The notes beneath the pieces were generated by a model, which worked only from the letters and a program-made list of their open reading frames with translations, did not search any database and was not told where the DNA came from. From contig NZ_JABAIK010000005.1 of assembly GCF_012641465.1 (NCBI RefSeq), positions 1 through 64,000 of the forward strand: a DNA stretch of 64,000 bases. Reading direction: 5' to 3'. The DNA comes from Vibrio agarilyticus (lineage in GTDB: Bacteria > Pseudomonadota > Gammaproteobacteria > Enterobacterales > Vibrionaceae). Shown here in pieces: positions 50,291 through 59,192 of the stretch. The translations under genes were made by a program, and so were the position numbers. Each line of letters starts with the position of its first letter. Position 1 is the first letter of the stretch.

Positions 50291-51625
50291 ATGTCTGGAC
50301 AAAATAAATTTTTTACCTTTTTAGAAAATGTCGTTGCACCAATTGCTGGTAAAGTCGGTGCTCAGCGACATATCGGCGCGATTCGTGATGCCTTCGTCAC
50401 CGCTATTCCTTTTATTATTGTTGGTTCATTTTTGCTGGTGATTGCGTTTCCTCCGTTTGGCGAAGGGGCGACGAACTTGTGGGCCACGTTTGCGCGTGAA
50501 TATCGCGATCAAATTTTGCACCCATTTAACTTTACCATGGGCATTATGACCCTCTGGATTGTCACAGGTCTTGGCTATAACTTGGCAAAAACCTATGACA
50601 AAACCATTAAAAGTCCATTGCTTTCAGGTGTGCTGTCATTGTCGACGTTTTTGATGATTTCAGCGCCAGTAACCGATGGAAAATTGGAAATGTCGTATAT
50701 GGGTGGAGCGGGTATTTTTACCGCGCTACTTGTGGGTATTTTTATTCCTGAATTAATGCACTTTTTGAAAAAGCACAATATTGGCTTCAAACTGCCAGCG
50801 CAAGTGCCGGAAAAAGTGAGAGAGTCATTTGATCTGTTCATCCCGATCTTGATTGTCATTGTCACCATCTACCCATTGAATCTATTTATCGTTAATGAAA
50901 CGGGATTCATTATTCCTCAAGCGATAATGGAACTGTTCAAACCATTGGTGTCTGCGTCGGATACACTACCTGCATTGCTCCTAATTTCATTTATTGCGCA
51001 AGTGCTTTGGTGGGCCGGTGTTCATGGTTCGCTTATCACTGGTGGCATTATTGCACCGTTTGTATTGGCAAACTTAACTGCAAACCAAGAAGCGCTAGCT
51101 TCTGGCGTTGAAGGGACACAACTTCCTACGATTTTTGCTCAGCCTTTGCTTGATTTCTTCATGATGGCAGGTGGATCGGGTGCAACGTTTGCGTTGGTGC
51201 TGCTATTTCTTCGTTCGCGTGCGGCGCATTTAAGAGCCATTGGCAAAATGTCGTTAATTCCAGGGATCTTCAACATTAACGAACCTGTTTCATTTGGTAC
51301 GCCAATTGTGATGAACCCAGTCTACTTTATTCCTTGGATTTTAGTTCCTCAAATTTGTGGTGTCTTCACTTGGTGTATGTTCAAGCTTGAATTGATGCAC
51401 CGCATCATTGCCATTCCACCATGGACAGCGCCATCACCGCTCGGCGCTGCATGGGCAACTAACTGGTCTGTTATGGCAATTGTGACGGTTGCGGTTAACT
51501 ATGTCATTGCCATTGTGATTTGGTACCCGTTCATGAAAGTTCATGAAAAACAACTTCTTGAAGAGGAAGCTAAACTTGCAGCTCCTACAGAAGAAGCTGC
51601 ATCAGGTAAGCCTGCTATCGCGTAA
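50291..51625 (+). CDS. PTS cellobiose/lichenan-type IIC permease
   Basis: A 444-aa inner-membrane permease of the CelB/ChbC family, with about ten helices: AIRDAFVTAIPFIIVGSFLL at the N-terminus, LWWAGVHGSLITGGIIAPFV in the middle and PGIFNINEPVSFGTPIVMNP, the conserved sugar-binding motif, near residue 330. It carries a beta-linked disaccharide into the cell while it is phosphorylated. The mannan context suggests mannobiose or related oligosaccharides, but cellobiose is equally possible from sequence alone. Confidence 0.92.
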   Translation: MSGQNKFFTFLENVVAPIAGKVGAQRHIGAIRDAFVTAIPFIIVGSFLLVIAFPPFGEGATNLWATFAREYRDQILHPFNFTMGIMTLWIVTGLGYNLAKTYDKTIKSPLLSGVLSLSTFLMISAPVTDGKLEMSYMGGAGIFTALLVGIFIPELMHFLKKHNIGFKLPAQVPEKVRESFDLFIPILIVIVTIYPLNLFIVNETGFIIPQAIMELFKPLVSASDTLPALLLISFIAQVLWWAGVHGSLITGGIIAPFVLANLTANQEALASGVEGTQLPTIFAQPLLDFFMMAGGSGATFALVLLFLRSRAAHLRAIGKMSLIPGIFNINEPVSFGTPIVMNPVYFIPWILVPQICGVFTWCMFKLELMHRIIAIPPWTAPSPLGAAWATNWSVMAIVTVAVNYVIAIVIWYPFMKVHEKQLLEEEAKLAAPTEEAASGKPAIA

Positions 51626-51643
51626 GGTTTGTAAGCCCTAGAC

Positions 51644-51686
51644 AAGAGAGGTGGGTTAGCTCCCCCTGGCTCACCTCTCTTTTCTT
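51644..51686 (+). terminator. Terminator-like hairpin between IIC and IIA genes
   Basis: AAGAGAGGTG (51644-51653) and CACCTCTCTT (51672-51681) form a 10-bp stem with inner pairing GGTTAGC/GCT, followed by TTCTTATTT. Inside an operon it may reduce downstream expression or stabilise the upstream mRNA. Confidence 0.7.
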
Positions 51687-51747
51687 ATTTAAGAGTTTAA
51701 CCCGCATTGAATTCTTAAATAAGATTGATTAATTGAGAGAAAATACC

Positions 51748-52110
51748 ATGTCAGAACATTTTGAAATTAATTGCGTAGACGACATCAGTGAAGAGTTCTT
51801 GATGATGCTTTTGACACAAGCTGCTATGGGCGAATCGGCATCCAAAGAGGCGATGATCAAAGCGCGTCAAGGTGAGTTTGAAACCGCGAAGTTATTGATC
51901 CAACAAGCGGATGAAGCGTTTGTTGAAGTGCATAAGACCCAAACAAGCTTGATAGGTTTTGATGAAGGTGAGGGCAAGGTGCCGATGACATTGATTCTAA
52001 CTCATATTCAAGATCACATTATGACAGGTATGTTGGCAAAAGAAGTGGCGATTGAAATCATTGCGCTTCGTGAAGAGATGGCGGAGCTGAAGGCGGCCTT
52101 AACTCGCTAA
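51748..52110 (+). CDS. PTS lactose/cellobiose-type IIA component
   Basis: A 120-aa helical protein of the LacF/ChbA family. The phosphorylated His is His86 in LILTHIQDHIM, and EINCVDDISEEFLMMLLTQA with GESASKEAM forms the first helices. The start at MSEHFE was chosen; the upstream TTG extension is unlikely. It relays phosphate from HPr to IIB. Confidence 0.92.
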   Translation: MSEHFEINCVDDISEEFLMMLLTQAAMGESASKEAMIKARQGEFETAKLLIQQADEAFVEVHKTQTSLIGFDEGEGKVPMTLILTHIQDHIMTGMLAKEVAIEIIALREEMAELKAALTR

Positions 52111-52153
52111 GCGAAAGGCTGCCCAGTAACAAGCACGCATGAAAGGTGACTCG

Positions 52154-52774
52154 ATGAAGATTGCATTAACGTTTGACAATAGTATTACGCCAATGACGCT
52201 TGAATTATTGCAACTGCTTAAACAGCATGACGCAAAGGCCACCTTTTTTTGCCCTGCACGCCGAGCAGAGAATGCGCGTAATGTGATTCAGAAAATTGTC
52301 TCAGGTGGTCATGTGGTAGCAGGAAACCACTATGATTATTTAGATTCGATGGAGATGGAATTTGGAGATTTTATTCACCAAGTGATTAAATCCAACCGAA
52401 TTTTATCCGAATTGACGGGGCAGGCGCTCAATTATTATCGGCCACCTTTTGGGCAATTAACCACAGAGCAGCGTGCTTTCGTTAATGACAGTGGCCTTAT
52501 CCCAGTGTATTGCAACTTAACTGCCCAGGATGATGCTTGCTATGGACATAAAGTTGAACAGATTGTTGGCAATATTATGACCAATGTCCGTAACCACAGC
52601 ATTGTGTTGTGTCATGAAGTGCTCGGTGGCGAACAGAGTAACATATTGCGAGCGCTTCGCATTGTCATCCCCATGCTGAAACAGTGTGGTTATCAGTTTG
52701 TCACCATCGACAAAATAAGACTTGAGGCGGCGAATCAATCACAGAGCGGGTTTGGTGAGTTTGCTCGAGTCTGA
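52154..52774 (+). CDS. NodB-like polysaccharide deacetylase with altered metal ligands
   Basis: A 206-aa cytoplasmic (no signal peptide) protein of the NodB/CE4 fold. Motif 1 reads TFDNS instead of TFDDG, so the metal-binding second Asp is Asn. Motif 2 reads GNHYDYLDSM, with only one of two His. Motif 3 RPPFG and motif 5 VLCHEV are kept. The start at MKIALT has AGGTG 5 bases upstream. In chb-type operons the deacetylase ChbG acts on acetylated disaccharides; here a non-homologous NodB protein fills that place. It may be altered in metal use or non-catalytic. Confidence 0.78.
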   Translation: MKIALTFDNSITPMTLELLQLLKQHDAKATFFCPARRAENARNVIQKIVSGGHVVAGNHYDYLDSMEMEFGDFIHQVIKSNRILSELTGQALNYYRPPFGQLTTEQRAFVNDSGLIPVYCNLTAQDDACYGHKVEQIVGNIMTNVRNHSIVLCHEVLGGEQSNILRALRIVIPMLKQCGYQFVTIDKIRLEAANQSQSGFGEFARV

Positions 52775-52793
52775 AGTAAAGAGGAATAGCGAA

Positions 52794-53702
52794 ATGATCG
52801 TTGGTTTAGATATTGGTGGCACCAAAATTGAAGGTGTGGGATTAGTAAAAGTAGGCGAAACAGGTGAGTACAATACTGCGATTGTTCACCGTGAGCCTAC
52901 CGAAAAAGGGTGTTACCATGATTTTCTCGATTCGGTATTGAAAGTGATTGATGCTGTTGCCAGTCATGGCGAAATCGAATCTATTGGGATTGGCTGTTGT
53001 GGCTCGGTTAGTACTGACGGTTTGATGCAGGGGGCGAATGTCACGGTACTTAATGGACGTGATTTTATCGGTGATTTGCGCCAACGAATCGATGTGCCAA
53101 TTGCTATCGCAAACGACGCAGATTGCCTTGCGTTATCTGAGTTTCAAGATGGCGCAGCAATGCACGCAGAGCGTTCGTGTGTCGCGGTGATTATTGGTAC
53201 TGGATGTGGCTCGGGCGTTATCATTAATAAAGGGATTGTCACCGGATTGAATAAATTAGGTGGCGAGATGGGTCATAATCCATTGCCAAATTACTCTCCT
53301 GAACAAGATGGGGCCCCTGTAAAATGTTATTGCGGCTCGATGAATTGTGCCGAGAGTTTCGTTTCTGGAACTGGGTTTGGTCGCACATTCAGTGAAAAAT
53401 ATTTTTCTGCAGACTCTAAAGCCATTATGGCGTTAGTGGCGCAAGGGGACTCGCGTGCCATTGCTCATTTTGATCTCTACTGCGATCAACTTGCTCGCAC
53501 GTTAGCGAATATCGTTAATTTTGTTGACCCTGAAATTATCGTGCTTGGTGGTGGAATGTCGAACGTGGACGCAATTTACCCTAATGTTCAGGCAAAGTTG
53601 AATCAATATACTTTTAATAAGGCGGCGAAGACAAAAATCGTCAAAAACGTGCATGGTGACTCTTCAGGGGTTCGCGGGGCTGCATTTTTGCACTTGCTTT
53701 GA
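52794..53702 (+). CDS. ROK-family sugar kinase with zinc motif
   Basis: A 302-aa ROK kinase: phosphate-1 motif IVGLDIGGTKIEG at the N-terminus, IANDADCLALSE with catalytic Asp near residue 105, IIGTGCGSGVI, and the zinc site CYCGSMNCAESF. Length and motifs fit glucokinase/mannokinase/N-acetylglucosamine kinases. AGAGGA lies before the chosen ATG; the frame is open upstream into the deacetylase gene. It would phosphorylate the free hexose released by GH1, here probably mannose or glucose. Confidence 0.88.
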   Translation: MIVGLDIGGTKIEGVGLVKVGETGEYNTAIVHREPTEKGCYHDFLDSVLKVIDAVASHGEIESIGIGCCGSVSTDGLMQGANVTVLNGRDFIGDLRQRIDVPIAIANDADCLALSEFQDGAAMHAERSCVAVIIGTGCGSGVIINKGIVTGLNKLGGEMGHNPLPNYSPEQDGAPVKCYCGSMNCAESFVSGTGFGRTFSEKYFSADSKAIMALVAQGDSRAIAHFDLYCDQLARTLANIVNFVDPEIIVLGGGMSNVDAIYPNVQAKLNQYTFNKAAKTKIVKNVHGDSSGVRGAAFLHLL

Positions 53703-53802
53703 GCCTCAATTGTGGCAAAGCGTTAATGTGCTTTGTGGGCGATCTTAGGTGGTATATTTAATAGACTACCTTAAGGATAAAATTTTTTTGCCCACATAAA
53801 AT

Positions 53803-53818
53803 ATAAACATATAGTTAT
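53803..53818. promoter_or_regulatory. Candidate GntR operator before second ROK kinase
   Basis: ATAAACATATAGTTAT keeps the outer ATAA/TTAT and central CATATA of the 49667 palindrome. It lies 25 bp before the ROK gene at 53843, where it would overlap the promoter of the ROK2-GH1 unit. An ATTATGGTTTTT half-site follows at 53830-53841. Confidence 0.5.
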
Positions 53819-53842
53819 CTTTAATTAATATTATGGTTTTTT

Positions 53843-54742
53843 ATGAAGCACTATTTGGCCCTTGATTTCGGCGGCACGGCGGTGAAATGCGCCGTAATGA
53901 ATACGCTAGGCAAAATAGAGAAGCAATTTTCTGTATCAAGTCAAGCGCGTTATTACGAACAGTGGATCAGCGCATTTGCCCCTCATTTTGCACAACTTAA
54001 TAGCCAATATGATTTGCAAGGTATCGCGATTAGTAGCTGTGGCGCGGTAGATGTTGACTCTAGCGTCATTCATGGTTCGAGTGCGCTGCCCTATATTCAT
54101 GGCCCTAACGTTCGTGCACTTTTCCAAAGTGCTTTTGGCCTGCCGACCGAAATAGAGAATGATGCGTGTTGCGCGGCGCTGGCAGAAAGTTGGTTTGGTG
54201 AGGGCAGTGACTCAAATCACTTTTGTTTATTGGTCATCGGCTCTGGGTTGGGTGGCGCAATTGTGACGAATGGTCAGGTTCAAAAAGGCCACCAGCTTCA
54301 CGGCGGAGAATTTGGTTATGCTGTGGTGGATTTTAAAAATTATGAACCAATAACTCTGGGTAATGTTGCTTCCACACGAGCGCTTGTCAATTATGCTGCG
54401 GATGCTCTGCAGTGCTCTCCAGCATCGTTAAATGGTTTGAAGGTGTTCGAGCTTTTCGATGCGGGGGAGCCAAAAATTATTAATGTGGTTGAGCAGTGGG
54501 CGCGTTATCTCGCCACAGGTATTTACAATATTCAATATCACATCGACCCAGAGTGCATCATTTTAGGTGGTGCGATAAGTCAAAGGCCAGGCTTATTGGG
54601 ATTACTTCATCGCCAACTTGAACATATTTATCAAGCAATCCCCATTGCTCAAGTTCGCCCCCAACTTACAATTTCCCGATTTGGTAACGACGCCAACCTT
54701 ATCGGTGCTTTAAGACATTTTTTCATTAGACAAGGTTGCTAA
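53843..54742 (+). CDS. ROK-family kinase (beta-glucoside kinase BglK-like)
   Basis: A 299-aa ROK kinase: YLALDFGGTAVKCAV at the N-terminus, IENDACCAALAE with the catalytic Asp, and LVIGSGLGGAIV. The zinc motif CxCGxxxCxE of typical ROK kinases is missing; after HGGEFGY comes a short loop instead. This is a known trait of the BglK group, which phosphorylates cellobiose-like disaccharides. No ribosome site is obvious. It starts a second unit with GH1, one base before which it ends. Confidence 0.82.
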   Translation: MKHYLALDFGGTAVKCAVMNTLGKIEKQFSVSSQARYYEQWISAFAPHFAQLNSQYDLQGIAISSCGAVDVDSSVIHGSSALPYIHGPNVRALFQSAFGLPTEIENDACCAALAESWFGEGSDSNHFCLLVIGSGLGGAIVTNGQVQKGHQLHGGEFGYAVVDFKNYEPITLGNVASTRALVNYAADALQCSPASLNGLKVFELFDAGEPKIINVVEQWARYLATGIYNIQYHIDPECIILGGAISQRPGLLGLLHRQLEHIYQAIPIAQVRPQLTISRFGNDANLIGALRHFFIRQGC

Positions 54743-54743
54743 G

Positions 54744-56141
54744 ATGACAAAATACACTTTTCCCGACAATTTTAAATGGGGCGCTGCGGCCTCTGGCATT
54801 CAAACAGAAGGTAACACCAATAAAGCCAATGACAACATTTGGGATCTTTGGCACAAACAAGCACCTGAACGTTTCTACCGTGGTATTGGTTCTGACTTAG
54901 TGACAGACACTTATAACCGTTATCAAGAAGATGTCGCCTTGATGAAGCAGGTGGGTTTTAACTCATTTCGTACTTCAATTCAGTGGTCACGCTTAATTAA
55001 AGATTTTGAAACCGGTGAAGTGTGCCAAGATGCGGTGGCGTTTTACCACGCTTATCTTGATGAAATGATTGCCAATGGCGTTGAGCCAATGATGAATTTA
55101 TATCACTTTGATATGCCGGCAGAACTGCAACAAAAATATGGTGGTTTTGAATCGAAAAAAGTGGTGGATTTGTACGTTGACTATGCGGTTACTGCGTTTA
55201 AGCTTTTTGGTAATAAAGTCAAATATTGGATCACGTTTAACGAGCCTATCGTACCGGTTGAAGGTGGCTATTTGTATGATTTTCATTATCCATGCAAAAA
55301 AGATGGCAAGTTAGCAGTACAAGTTGGTTACAACATCATTTTGGCACACGCAAAAGCGGTACACGCTTTTCATCAACTGGCATTAGCGGACACGCAAATT
55401 GGTGTGGTGCTTAATTTAACACCGTCTTATACACGTGACGACCGAGCCGCCGATCAACAAGCGGCTTGGTATGCCGATCTGCTGTTTAACCGCAGCTTTT
55501 TAGACCCTATGGTTAAAAATGAGATCCCTCAGGAGTTGTGTGAACTATTCGCTGAACAAAATATTACACCAGAGACTACAAGTGAGGAACTGGAGTGCAT
55601 TACTTCAGCTAAAATTCAGTTTCTCGGTGTAAACTATTATGTACCGCGACGCGTTAAAGCGCGTGAAGCAGAATATGAGCTGGATCACTTTACTCCGGAA
55701 GTGTATTTCGAAAATTATATTAATCCGAACGGTCGTTTTAACCCATATCGTGATAATAACGAAATACTTCCCACCGCAATTTATGATATTGCAATGAATG
55801 TACGTGATAACTATGGCAATATTCCATGGTTCTTAGCTGAGATTGGTATTGCTATGGATGAGGAGTCTGAGGGCAAGCCAGATGAAAATGGTATTATTGA
55901 CGACAGCTTCAGAACGGAATTAATGAAAGAGCATTTGATTCAATTACACCGCGCCATCGAAGATGGGGCCAACTGTTTTGGTGTGCATCAATGGACTTTC
56001 ATTGATAACTGGTCATGGACAAACTCTTTTAAACGCCGCTACGGTTTCTACCGACTTGACCTAGCGACGGGCGATCGTATTGCCAAGAAACATGGTGTTT
56101 GGTTTAAAGAATTAGCCTTGTCGAATTGTTTCGAAGATTAA
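54744..56141 (+). CDS. GH1 (phospho-)beta-glycosidase
   Basis: The 465-aa enzyme has the GH1 fold: N-terminal FKWGAAASGIQTEGN, acid/base Glu167 in WITFNEPIVP and nucleophile Glu366 in LAEIGIAMDE, where the usual TENG is AEIG. Near the C-terminus SWTNSFKRRYGFY corresponds to the phosphate-binding loop of 6-phospho-beta-glycosidases, with Arg for Lys. It probably cleaves the phosphorylated disaccharide delivered by the PTS or BglK. Whether it prefers gluco- or manno-configured substrates cannot be told. A terminator follows. Confidence 0.88.
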   Translation: MTKYTFPDNFKWGAAASGIQTEGNTNKANDNIWDLWHKQAPERFYRGIGSDLVTDTYNRYQEDVALMKQVGFNSFRTSIQWSRLIKDFETGEVCQDAVAFYHAYLDEMIANGVEPMMNLYHFDMPAELQQKYGGFESKKVVDLYVDYAVTAFKLFGNKVKYWITFNEPIVPVEGGYLYDFHYPCKKDGKLAVQVGYNIILAHAKAVHAFHQLALADTQIGVVLNLTPSYTRDDRAADQQAAWYADLLFNRSFLDPMVKNEIPQELCELFAEQNITPETTSEELECITSAKIQFLGVNYYVPRRVKAREAEYELDHFTPEVYFENYINPNGRFNPYRDNNEILPTAIYDIAMNVRDNYGNIPWFLAEIGIAMDEESEGKPDENGIIDDSFRTELMKEHLIQLHRAIEDGANCFGVHQWTFIDNWSWTNSFKRRYGFYRLDLATGDRIAKKHGVWFKELALSNCFED

Positions 56142-56161
56142 TGCTATAGAAAATTTGTATA

Positions 56162-56198
56162 AAAACCATCGCGGAATCATTACCGTGGTGGTTTTTTT
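56162..56198 (+). terminator. Rho-independent terminator after GH1 gene
   Basis: AACCATCGCGG and CCGTGGTGGTT form an 11-bp stem with two G-U pairs around an 8-base loop, followed by T residues at 56192-56198. Confidence 0.85.
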
Positions 56199-56306
56199 AT
56201 ATCTTTAAACAAAATTTTATTGGTTTTATCTGGAATGGATCACATAAACAAAATTTGAATTGAACTCTTTTATGAAATCACGATTTCTTCACACTTTAAA
56301 AAAACA

Positions 56307-56328
56307 TTTAAAACCATATACTTTTAAA
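56307..56328. promoter_or_regulatory. Candidate GntR operator before porin gene
   Basis: Arms TTTAAAA and TTTTAAA flank a CCATATAC centre, making a 22-bp palindrome with only two mismatched pairs and the same AAAACCATAT half as the site at 49667. It lies 197 bp before the porin start. The remaining 56199-56524 is AT-rich and holds no gene. Confidence 0.6.
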
Positions 56329-56524
56329 TGAAATGTATATGTGTATACTGGGCTTATCGTAGTTAATATTAGTATCACTTGATAATAAATTAGCAAATTT
56401 AGTTAGATTTTTAAGTCTAATTAATTAGGGAAGAAAACCTTATCTTTTGACATTTGTTTAACGTTGCGTTTACCGATAGATGTATTAAAAGATAAATTTT
56501 TAACTATAAAAATAAGAGATAATT

Positions 56525-57805
56525 ATGAAAGCAAAACTCTCGCTCTTAGCTTTATCAGTAATGGCGCTGCCAGCAATGGCAAACGTCGAAGTATCTGATA
56601 TGGCGTTTAATGGCTTGATTAAATCAGGCACGTTATGGACTAAAGATGGAAAAGGTGCGGAAAGCATTCGCTTAACCGATATGGGCCGCTTCCGCCTTGG
56701 TAACGAAAATGAAACCAAATTGGATTTAAACCCAAGTTTAACGTTCGAACACGATGAAGGTGCATGGGCTCACGCCGCGGCGCGTTTTCAAAGTGAAACA
56801 CGCAATACCTCGGATTGGGCGGATAAGTCGTCTGGTTTTGTTGTTCGAGAAGCTTACGTTGAAATGGGCGGTTTTCCAGGTTTACCCGAGTCTGTGACTT
56901 TTTGGGCTGGTAAGCGCTACATGAAAAACCGTGGCACCAATATTCTGGATTGGGATTACGCACAAGCTAACGGTACTGGTGGCGGCGTTTGGGGCATTCC
57001 AGTATTTGATGGCGTGACGTTTGATTTCGACGTCGCGTCTTGGGGACGTGATGACTTAGAGCCTGAAGCGGGAGAAGGCGTTAACGACACCTTTATTATC
57101 AAACCACGCTTTGATGTCAGCCTTGGCGAAGGTAATGGTGATGCGTACGCCGAATTTATGTCAATGAAACGCGATAACTCTGACCGCAGCCCAACGACAG
57201 CAGACGATGGCCACTCTGTATCGGTTGGCTGGGTTCGCTGGGGTGACTTCTTTGGCTTTGCTAATAACGGTTATGGCGAAGTGATCGCGCAATACGGCAA
57301 GGGCCTAAGTGCGGGTTCTTCGCTATCGAAATTCAGCTGGGGCGATTGGAACTATAAAGATCACGAGTCTTACCGTTTCTTAGCGACAGGTTTGGTTGAA
57401 ACCGATTCTTGGTCAGCGATGCCAGTCTTTGTCTACCACCGAGATAACGATATCGCGGATAAAGATGGCGAGCGGACTTGGATTGCTGCAGGTATTCGCC
57501 CTGTGTTTGTGGTGAACCAATATGTTTCAATTCAAACCGAATACGGTTATGAGCACATCGACGAAAATTCATCGAATAATGCGGTAAAAGGTGGTCTACA
57601 CAAATTTACTATCGCACCAACACTCCAGTTGGAAACCGGTTTTTGGGTTCGTCCACAACTGCGTTTATTCATGACTTACGCAACGTGGGACAAAGAGCTG
57701 CAGAATCTTAAAGGCAAATATGGCGAAAATGGCCCTGGCGGTAATACCTTCATGAACGACACTGAAGGCTTTATGTACGGTCTTCAAGCCGAAGTTTGGT
57801 TCTAA
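56525..57805 (+). CDS. LamB/ScrY-type carbohydrate porin
   Basis: A 426-aa outer-membrane barrel protein with a signal peptide (cut after AMA, residue 19) and a C-terminal ...GLQAEVWF ending in Phe. FVVREAYVEMGGFPGLPESV and TFWAGKRYMKNRGTN are the LamB-family signature, and the length is that of maltoporins. It would admit manno- or gluco-oligosaccharides made by the extracellular enzymes encoded next to it. A long hairpin after the gene precedes the GH26 gene, probably in the same transcript. Confidence 0.88.
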   Translation: MKAKLSLLALSVMALPAMANVEVSDMAFNGLIKSGTLWTKDGKGAESIRLTDMGRFRLGNENETKLDLNPSLTFEHDEGAWAHAAARFQSETRNTSDWADKSSGFVVREAYVEMGGFPGLPESVTFWAGKRYMKNRGTNILDWDYAQANGTGGGVWGIPVFDGVTFDFDVASWGRDDLEPEAGEGVNDTFIIKPRFDVSLGEGNGDAYAEFMSMKRDNSDRSPTTADDGHSVSVGWVRWGDFFGFANNGYGEVIAQYGKGLSAGSSLSKFSWGDWNYKDHESYRFLATGLVETDSWSAMPVFVYHRDNDIADKDGERTWIAAGIRPVFVVNQYVSIQTEYGYEHIDENSSNNAVKGGLHKFTIAPTLQLETGFWVRPQLRLFMTYATWDKELQNLKGKYGENGPGGNTFMNDTEGFMYGLQAEVWF

Positions 57806-57813
57806 TTTCTTGA

Positions 57814-57867
57814 TAAGCCGTTTGTTGTATTAACGCTAGCTAGAGCGGCAACACAATGAGCGGCTTA
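57814..57867 (+). other. Long hairpin between porin and GH26 genes
   Basis: TAAGCCG and CGGCTTA enclose a second pair (TTGTTG/CAACA-like) around an AT-rich loop. There is no T-run. It is likely an mRNA-stabilising or processing hairpin that lets porin be made in excess over the enzyme. Confidence 0.45.
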
Positions 57868-57903
57868 GAAAACAAAACATAACGAATAAATTGGGGAAGA
57901 AAC

Positions 57904-59070
57904 ATGAAATTGAATACTTTGATCATTGCAATGTGTGGCGCATTGTCATGGTCTTCGCTCGCTGCAGACGAACTGATCAACCCAAATGCGACCGCAGAAA
58001 CCAAAGCACTGTATGAAAACTTGGCAGATCTTGGCGATAAGGTTCTGTTTGGACACGAGGATTCACTTGCCTATGGTGCGAAGTGGTGGGGATATAACGC
58101 CGATGGTTCACTGAACTCTGATATTGAAGATGTGACCGGGCGCTTTGCGGCAGTTTTTGGCGCAGATGTTGGTGGCATTGGCCTTGGCAACGAAAAAAAC
58201 CTCGATGGTGTTAAGTTCTCTGATTACGCGCACTACATCAAAGAGACGTTCAAGATGGGCGGTGTTAATACCATTTCTTGGCATATGTACAGCCCGATTG
58301 ATGAGCATCACTCTTGGGCAAAAACCTCTTATGTTCGCGAATTGATCCCAGGCGCTGCGCATCATGACAAGCTAAAGAAATATCTCGACTCTTACATCGC
58401 GTTTAATGAAACGTTAAAAGTGTCTATTGATGGCAAAGAGGTTTGGGTTCCTATCATTTTCCGCCCTTGGCATGAGCACAATGGTGATTGGTTCTGGTGG
58501 GGTAAAGGCCACACAACAGAAGCCGATTACATCGCGCTGTGGAAATTCACGGTCGATTATTTGAAAGAGAAAGGGCAAAACAACTTGATTTTCGCTTTCT
58601 CTCCAGACCGCTCACGTCTTGATATGAATGATTTCGAAGACTCTTACCAGTATGGCTACGCTGGCGATGACTATGTCGACATCATTGGATATGACAACTA
58701 CTGGGATCTTGGTCACCCATCCAATACCCAAACGGCGGCAGAGCAACAAGCGCTGTTTGTACAAGGTTTGGAAGAACTTACCGACTTGGCTGAGAAAAAA
58801 GGCAAAGTTTCTGCGTTGACGGAAGGTGGTCAGGAAGGGGTTCGCGAAACCAACTTCTGGACCGAGCGCTTTGCCGCAGGCATTTGGGAAAACGCGAAAA
58901 CCTCTCGCATTGCCTATGCACTGGTATGGCGTAACAACAACGAAGAAAACGGTAAGAAGGGCCACTATTACGGCGCTTATCCTCAAGATAAAAACGCCGG
59001 TAATTTCGTTACGTTCTCGAAAAACCCAAGCGCGGTATTCGTAGACAACATTCCAGCGATGTACAAATAG
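57904..59070 (+). CDS. GH26 endo-beta-1,4-mannanase
   Basis: The 388-aa protein has a signal peptide (cut after LAA, about residue 21) and a single GH26 domain: KVLFGHEDSLAYGAKWWGY, VNTISWHMYSP, IIFRPWHEHNGDWFWWG with acid/base Glu191, and the nucleophile Glu307 in SALTEGGQEG. Members are mannanases acting in the periplasm or outside. Length is that of a catalytic domain with no binding module. GGGGAAGA precedes the ATG. Confidence 0.93.
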   Translation: MKLNTLIIAMCGALSWSSLAADELINPNATAETKALYENLADLGDKVLFGHEDSLAYGAKWWGYNADGSLNSDIEDVTGRFAAVFGADVGGIGLGNEKNLDGVKFSDYAHYIKETFKMGGVNTISWHMYSPIDEHHSWAKTSYVRELIPGAAHHDKLKKYLDSYIAFNETLKVSIDGKEVWVPIIFRPWHEHNGDWFWWGKGHTTEADYIALWKFTVDYLKEKGQNNLIFAFSPDRSRLDMNDFEDSYQYGYAGDDYVDIIGYDNYWDLGHPSNTQTAAEQQALFVQGLEELTDLAEKKGKVSALTEGGQEGVRETNFWTERFAAGIWENAKTSRIAYALVWRNNNEENGKKGHYYGAYPQDKNAGNFVTFSKNPSAVFVDNIPAMYK

Positions 59071-59076
59071 GCTGCC

Positions 59077-59148
59077 ATGCCCAAACAATTTCGAGGTGCA
59101 GATAGGCGCTAAGCCAACAACGCTACTCCTTTAAATTGTTCGGGTATA
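59077..59148. repeat. Internally deleted ERIC-like element
   Basis: Both outer ends of the ERIC-type repeat are present (CCCAAACAATTTCGAGGTGC and TTTAAATTGTTCGGGTATA) with a short middle (AAGCCAACAACGCTACTCC), so about 55 bp of the 127-bp element is missing. It can form a long hairpin between the GH26 and GH5 genes. Confidence 0.6.
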
Positions 59149-59192
59149 AAGCGCTGTGCCAGTGTAATGCACAGAAAATAACGATAACTCGT

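Noticed and set aside
49886-53702. Assignment of the PTS-deacetylase-kinase genes as a chitobiose (chb) operon
   Set aside because: The IIB-IIC-IIA order is like chb, but the deacetylase is not of the ChbG/YdjC family, no chitinase or GH4/ChbF is present, and the locus holds mannanases and manA with a shared operator motif. Kept only as an alternative.
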